The notes under the pieces are model-generated. The model did no database searches, had not been told where the DNA came from, and worked only from the letters and a program-made list of their open reading frames with translations. Made by a program: the position numbers and the translations under genes. A stretch of DNA of 47,263 bases from Marivirga aurantiaca (lineage in GTDB: Bacteria > Bacteroidota > Bacteroidia > Cytophagales > Cyclobacteriaceae): the NCBI RefSeq assembly GCF_016679925.1, contig NZ_JAEQBW010000018.1, forward strand, positions 1-47,263. The letters are read 5' to 3'. Below, piece after piece: positions 44,701-47,263 of the stretch (its first letter is position 1; every line of letters starts with the position of its first letter).

Positions 44701-45145
44701 TGGAAGGATTGGAAATGGTGCAATCCTCTATTTCAGTAAAATTGACGCGATCGTTTTGATAGGCTCTTTTGGAGATTTCACTGAAGTAGCCTTGCCCTAA
44801 AGCACCTGAATATTCATCCGGCAGGCCATTGACAGTCCTACTTATTACACCAGTAGCATTTAATGTCCAACCTGCCCCTACAAAAGAGGCTATCTCATCC
44901 ACTTTTAAACCTGCGGAATGATAAGAAAGGGAAACGGGGAGTGTAAAGTTGTTCAACTTTAGTGTATGAAGAGGAACATTGACATTGGCAGATCCCGTGT
45001 ATAAACTTACGGGGACATCCACAAATTTGTTAATGGCCATTACATTGGGCGATGGTGGAATTACTTCTGAAAAGTTCACCTCTTCCTGCGCAAATAAACT
45101 TGTAGCAAAAAATAATAGCAAAACTGTTTGATAAAAATGCTTCAT
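41774..45145 (-). CDS. SpvB/YD-type RHS shell protein
   Basis: The 1123-residue protein has a signal peptide (YQTVLLLFFATSLFAQ). An N-terminal plug-and-shell start follows (VNVPLHTLKLNNFTLPVSLS, then FVGAGWTLNATGVISRTVNGLP). This order, LxLSYxS...GxGWxL...ISR, is shared by SpvB/TcB-like and RHS proteins. Many aromatic-rich strands (YGHFSNNKLKLTKV, DYWGYYNG, GGHSEFDYELHDFYD) follow. Near the end lies a carbohydrate-binding-like insert and two YD repeats (TTFSYNRENKVSDITDHNNQ, YYNYDSFNRLISIVDPD). It has no RHS core and no unique tip. It lies 21 bases behind the beta-barrel gene and 26 bases before the RHS toxin gene. By layout it could be the B half of a split B/C shell; this is inference. Confidence 0.85.
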   Translation of the reverse strand: MKHFYQTVLLLFFATSLFAQEEVNFSEVIPPSPNVMAINKFVDVPVSLYTGSANVNVPLHTLKLNNFTLPVSLSYHSAGLKVDEIASFVGAGWTLNATGVISRTVNGLPDEYSGALGQGYFSEISKRAYQNDRVNFTEIEDCTISNPSINPIVTTGDPVNFLDSLSSGIIDVQSDLYHFSMPGRSGKFIFDHDRNIKKLSIDDMEVVQQPFQDGIPSISSDYEWEIMDDKGVKYYYHKPEVTEAYSVCGSGSSSIDVGDVKTYQSSWYLTKIIAFSDTIHFQYENELITYEQTLSESARVKGRLLISGLGHTGPSITNSHCKNNSTTQAKRLSGITTSSGDSIAFISNTARQDLSGAYQLDRMEVYKYNHFILAHQFYYGHFSNNKLKLTKVIQVDENQEELNPYSFDYFEGSLPALNSKSQDYWGYYNGAGNVSLLGQYKDEVYNVNKNNTNREPVLEFCRRGTLRRINYPTGGHSEFDYELHDFYDHENLETYFETLSLSGGTIDAPIDEFKQITVAQDCYVSIDKSSSDNIENYAEIRSPATTKINLTLNGQRYFLPAGTYWLYVKSGDATEKFITIEYEQLEPKNVKVGGLRLKKVTFTDPVKNTSPLIKEYTYVESNGNSSGLTFRKPVLAYTSTHQFGELVYNNVDVLVGCHDRSLVEYVNLSSQSQLPLAYVQGSHIGYSKVRVNKINQMGARSGYTEYKYVNENRVYDAYPFSPELKLNYTNGNILEEHVFAEAKTNPIQSVVYSYDDIESSDYIENLNFKMVNSTFCYSCDQEKFAYTVYRYQPVWSRLSSVEKRIPNNDGTSVKREITEYSYQDSVHHNIVSKTAYNLSDNDKKENTFYTYDNTNTGLNTGISTYAGDQQKEGVSIEFLDTRPMAVERWNNIKHTYYLSDQFLFNNRGEITSQIKYGDEGLMKHQQVFLRDKRENVIAHIENAKAGEVVFTSFEDNSQTNISFEESAVIPLSPFVRTGKSVYQLSQGDISITIDPGHYHLSFFGRNKSSLVVTKDGGTQISLNESGIANSDWAIYTATFELEENQTINISGDMMMDELRMIPSHSQITTFSYNRENKVSDITDHNNQTLYYNYDSFNRLISIVDPDKNVLKKFTYSQYKKESN

Positions 45146-45166
45146 TAACTTATAATTATTTGATTC

Positions 45167-46447
45167 CTATATATTTATACTTACCCTTATCCCCCACCTG
45201 TTATCAAATTCCTTGGCACTATAATCCGGGGGGACAATATTGTACAGTACCTGTGTTTGCCCTTTCAGCTTTCTGTAGATCTTGTATTCTACTCCCAAAC
45301 CCAGCCAGCCTTTTTGTTTGTTTCTTTTTAGATCATACCAGTTTTCCCTGATCTCAGGACTTTTGGGAGTATAGGGCTGCTCAAATTCCGCATGGGCAAA
45401 AATATTCCTGTAAAATTTATACTGACTGAATACCCTGTAAGAAACTTGCTGCTGGAATTTTGCCGTTAAGTTGTCTTTATGGTAGATGAGCATGTCAGCG
45501 CTTCCACTTAAGCCAATACTCCATTTATTATAAAGTTTAAAAGCTACTAAGGGAGCGGTTTTTAGCATAAGACCGTTAAGCCATTTGGCTTCCATACCCA
45601 GGCCAAAACTCCAGCGGTCAACAGGTGTTTTATCCATTTCCTGTAGCACCGGACCGTTGGGGTTCATTAAATTGACTTTGCTGTATTTCTTCTTTAGCCC
45701 CTCCATTTCTTTCAAAGCTGTTTGTATTTTCTCGGAATGTTTCCCTAGCTTTTGGGCTACCTGTTGCGAGGCTGCCACCTTGGATTCATCCCAGCTTATT
45801 TCCTGAATGGAAGTCAATTCCTCAAGAGAAGACGTACCTTCCAGGCTTTGTAACTCCCCTAGGTCTTCAAATTGGTTGGCTAAGGCCTCTTCTGCTTTTC
45901 GGTCCAGATTTCCCCAATTGCCTGAATCCAAATCCTGTTTGATTTGTTTGGCTTCTTCCAATTGAGGGACATCAATTTTGTTTTTTTTGAGCTGATGGCT
46001 CATTTCTTTCCCGGCTTCTTCCTCTGCTTTGGTTTTAAGCTGAGGCATCTCCGGTAAAGCGGGAACTGATACAGCGGGAATCTCTCTTTTCCCTGCATTT
46101 ATTCCTAAGTCTGAATTGTTTAACTTCTGAAGTTTTTGAACGGGATATATGTCGTTCACTCCAGTCATTGTATGAAGGGAATCATTCAGGTTTGATGGTA
46201 ATTCAGGAAAATTATTTAAAGTGGGGAGAGAATCTGATATTGGATTTAATTTTGTTAGCGAAAAGTCCGGGAATTGATTGACTGAATCTGAGAAGCTGTT
46301 TAAAGTGTCCGCTAAAGCACTGATTTCATAGGTAGGGGCTTTTTCGAACTTTATAGAATCCTGTGCATACAAACCGGAATGCAAGAGAAAGCCCAGCAAT
46401 AATATTATAGAAAATTGGGGAGATTTGAAAGAGGATTTGACCTGCAA
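45167..46447 (-). CDS. Exported coiled-coil protein with C-terminal outer-membrane beta-barrel-like region
   Basis: I recognise no named family. The 426-residue protein has a signal peptide (FSIILLLGFLLHSGLYAQD). A polar Ser/Leu/Asn-rich region (~30-115) is followed by charged helical segments rich in Glu, Lys and Gln (~120-270). About 150 C-terminal residues have alternating beta-strands (RWSFGLGMEAKWLNGL, KWSIGLSGSADML, GWLGLGVEYKIY), ending WGIRVSINI with a hydrophobic last residue like an outer-membrane strand. It is the first gene of the RHS operon and starts with TTG at 46447, since a stop lies three codons upstream and no ATG is near. It may anchor or export the RHS proteins at the outer membrane; that role is inferred from position. 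Confidence 0.8.
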   Translation of the reverse strand: MQVKSSFKSPQFSIILLLGFLLHSGLYAQDSIKFEKAPTYEISALADTLNSFSDSVNQFPDFSLTKLNPISDSLPTLNNFPELPSNLNDSLHTMTGVNDIYPVQKLQKLNNSDLGINAGKREIPAVSVPALPEMPQLKTKAEEEAGKEMSHQLKKNKIDVPQLEEAKQIKQDLDSGNWGNLDRKAEEALANQFEDLGELQSLEGTSSLEELTSIQEISWDESKVAASQQVAQKLGKHSEKIQTALKEMEGLKKKYSKVNLMNPNGPVLQEMDKTPVDRWSFGLGMEAKWLNGLMLKTAPLVAFKLYNKWSIGLSGSADMLIYHKDNLTAKFQQQVSYRVFSQYKFYRNIFAHAEFEQPYTPKSPEIRENWYDLKRNKQKGWLGLGVEYKIYRKLKGQTQVLYNIVPPDYSAKEFDNRWGIRVSINI

Positions 46448-46472
46448 GAGATTTTACTTTAAAATAAAGGTT

Positions 46473-46502
46473 CAAATTTAGGGCTTAATCCAAAATATCA
46501 AA
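46473..46502 (-). promoter_or_regulatory. Promoter of the four-gene RHS operon
   Basis: Reading leftward, TTTG (46502-46499), 18 bases, then TAAATTTG (46480-46473) fit the Bacteroidota promoter pattern. It would give a leader of about 20 bases before the TTG start at 46447. No other promoter of this quality is seen in the short gaps of the operon. Confidence 0.65.
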
Positions 46503-46596
46503 ACATAAATACAATATTTTACTCAATTATTTATAAAAAAGGCGATAATATGCAAATTATAGGGGTTTTATGAAAAAGAAATCAGCTTCTAATTCT

Positions 46597-46705
46597 TAGG
46601 TCAGACCATAGGTCAGCACCGGCTTTGCCCCCACTAGTTATTGCGAGCATGCTATTCCGTGACAATTGAATTCATGGAATTCATGAGAAGCAACAGATTG
46701 CTTCT
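46597..46705 (+). repeat. REP-like half element, type A (copy at 46.6 kb)
   Basis: Opens TAGGTCAGACCATAGGTC, then CACCGGCTTTGC, TAGTTATTGCGAGCATGC, ATTCCGTGACAATTG and ends GCAACAGATTGCTTCT. The inner hairpin is degraded here compared with the copy at 24.6 kb, and GGAATTCAT is duplicated. Confidence 0.75.
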
Positions 46706-46921
46706 AATTTTAATTGACTGAAATTTAGCGTGTTAGCTTCTTTAAATATGGTAGTGGCGCGTGAGACACACTCCACGGCTGTTGAAGGGGCTACGTTCAA
46801 GAAAAATAATTTGGTTTAGGTATTGAACATCAATTACAACTCAAGCCTACTTTGTAATTACAAATATTGGAAGCTAAGCCTTTGTCAATTGTTCGTTTTT
46901 GTCAATTGTCAACTAAATCCT

Positions 46922-47012
46922 CATTACCTTTCAAAAGATTGCTTCACCGCTTTATTGTTTATACTGGTTATAGGATTTATTGAAAGCGGATTCGCAATAA
47001 CCATTCTATTTG
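46922..47012 (+). repeat. REP-like half element, type B (copy at 46.9 kb)
   Basis: Opens CATTACCTTTCAAAAGATTG, then CTTCACCGCTTTATTG, and closes TGAAAGCGGATTCGCAATAA. Arms ATTGC/GCAAT and CCGCTTT/AAAGCGG pair in nested fashion. Same order and orientation relative to half A as at 18.7-18.9 kb. Confidence 0.75.
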
Positions 47013-47043
47013 AGTGTGTTTTTCTTTTGTCAGCTACTAAGCC

Positions 47044-47079
47044 TTAGGTCAGACCGCAGGTCGGCACCGGACTTTGCTT
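47044..47079 (+). repeat. Partial type A element (leading part only)
   Basis: The block TTAGGTCAGACC, GCAGGTCGGCACCGG, ACTTTGCTT repeats the start of the half A element at 46597 as a direct repeat about 447 bases away. The hairpin part is missing. Confidence 0.65.
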
Positions 47080-47158
47080 GGGCTCATCAGCAACAGGGGA
47101 AATATGATGGCTAAGGGTTATATTATGGATCAATCTGAAAATCTGGGGAGTATTGTTT

Positions 47159-47263
47159 TTATGCATAGATTTTAGATAGTCTGTAAAGGAAGAAGGATAC
47201 ATTTTTAACACCCCTAAACTGAGAGCGGAATGCTTTGATCTTTGCATTAAATGATTCGGCTGC
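47159..47263 (-). CDS. ISAon1-like (ISL3-type) transposase, 3' end only
   Basis: Reading leftward from the window edge, 34 codons and a TAA encode AAESFNAKIKAFRSQFRGVK followed by NVSFFLYRLSKIYA. This is the typical C-terminus of ISAon1/ISL3-type DDE transposases, where the conserved A-E-S-F-N-x-K-I-K-x-F-R block includes the last acidic catalytic residue. The rest of the gene lies beyond the window. The sequence just after the stop (ACTCCCCAGATTTTCAGATTG) looks like the usual 3' flank of such elements, so the IS end should be within ~100 bases left of 47159. Whether the element is intact cannot be judged. Confidence 0.8.
   Translation of the reverse strand, partial: AAESFNAKIKAFRSQFRGVKNVSFFLYRLSKIYA

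Larger units (their letters stand above)
46448..47158. other. Gene-free stretch between RHS operon and IS end
   Basis: The stretch holds the RHS operon promoter, REP-like halves A and B (46597-46705 and 46922-47012) and a second copy of the leading 36 bases of half A at 47044-47079. The 80 bases next to the transposase stop probably contain the IS end. No coding frame is supported. Confidence 0.6.

Noticed and set aside
46823-47047. Plus-strand open frame of 74 codons left of the IS end
   Set aside because: It spans half B of the composite repeat, so coding capacity is accidental.
47044-47247. Minus-strand open frame of 67 codons at the right edge
   Set aside because: It is out of frame with the real transposase end, which is the frame ending at 47159.

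Overview
The window looks like a chromosome piece from a marine-type Bacteroidota, most likely the order Cytophagales. The evidence is a low-GC genome, a C-terminal type IX secretion (T9SS) sorting domain on a giant surface protein, no Shine-Dalgarno sites, and several promoters of the Bacteroidota kind (TTTG or TTG, about 18-21 bases, then TAnnTTTG). An RND pump fused to its own outer-membrane factor and long PKD/RHS surface proteins also fit this phylum. I cannot name the genus from sequence alone.

Layout. Bases 2-11246 read rightward. They hold the 3' part of a giant PKD-repeat T9SS adhesin (open at the window edge), gltA, an acyl-CoA-binding protein, and a translationally coupled trio: a class III aminotransferase, a VLRF1-type peptidyl-tRNA hydrolase/release-factor homologue, and a TlpA-like thioredoxin. 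From 11274 everything reads leftward. This part contains a CPA1 Na+/H+ antiporter, a heavy-metal efflux operon (small His-rich exported protein, fused RND-TolC pump, lipoprotein adaptor), tRNA-Cys, rpsA, a TolC plus ABC-ATPase pair, a fatty-acid desaturase, a MacB/FtsX-type permease, a GH13 lipoprotein and class II fructose-bisphosphate aldolase.

The most notable region is 32756-46447, a four-gene leftward operon behind one good promoter. It encodes an exported coiled-coil/beta-barrel protein, an 1123-residue SpvB/YD-type shell protein, a 2747-residue Ig/RHS protein, and a lipoprotein gene that overlaps the RHS stop codon. The last 222 residues of the RHS protein follow the RHS core and carry an H...GC motif like DUF5675/L,D-transpeptidase-like domains. 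I read this as a polymorphic-toxin cassette with a split, Tc-toxin-like B/C shell, a cell-wall-directed tip and a periplasmic immunity lipoprotein. That reading is inference.

Non-coding structure is rich. The 3' end of tRNA-Cys plus its terminator is present in three tandem ~198-bp units. A two-part REP-like element with ATTGC...GCAAT ends occurs at 18.7 kb and 46.6 kb, with a single half at 24.6 kb. A 227-bp inverted-repeat-bounded element with several internal hairpins lies downstream of the aldolase gene. The window ends inside the 3' end of an ISAon1-like (ISL3-type) transposase gene.
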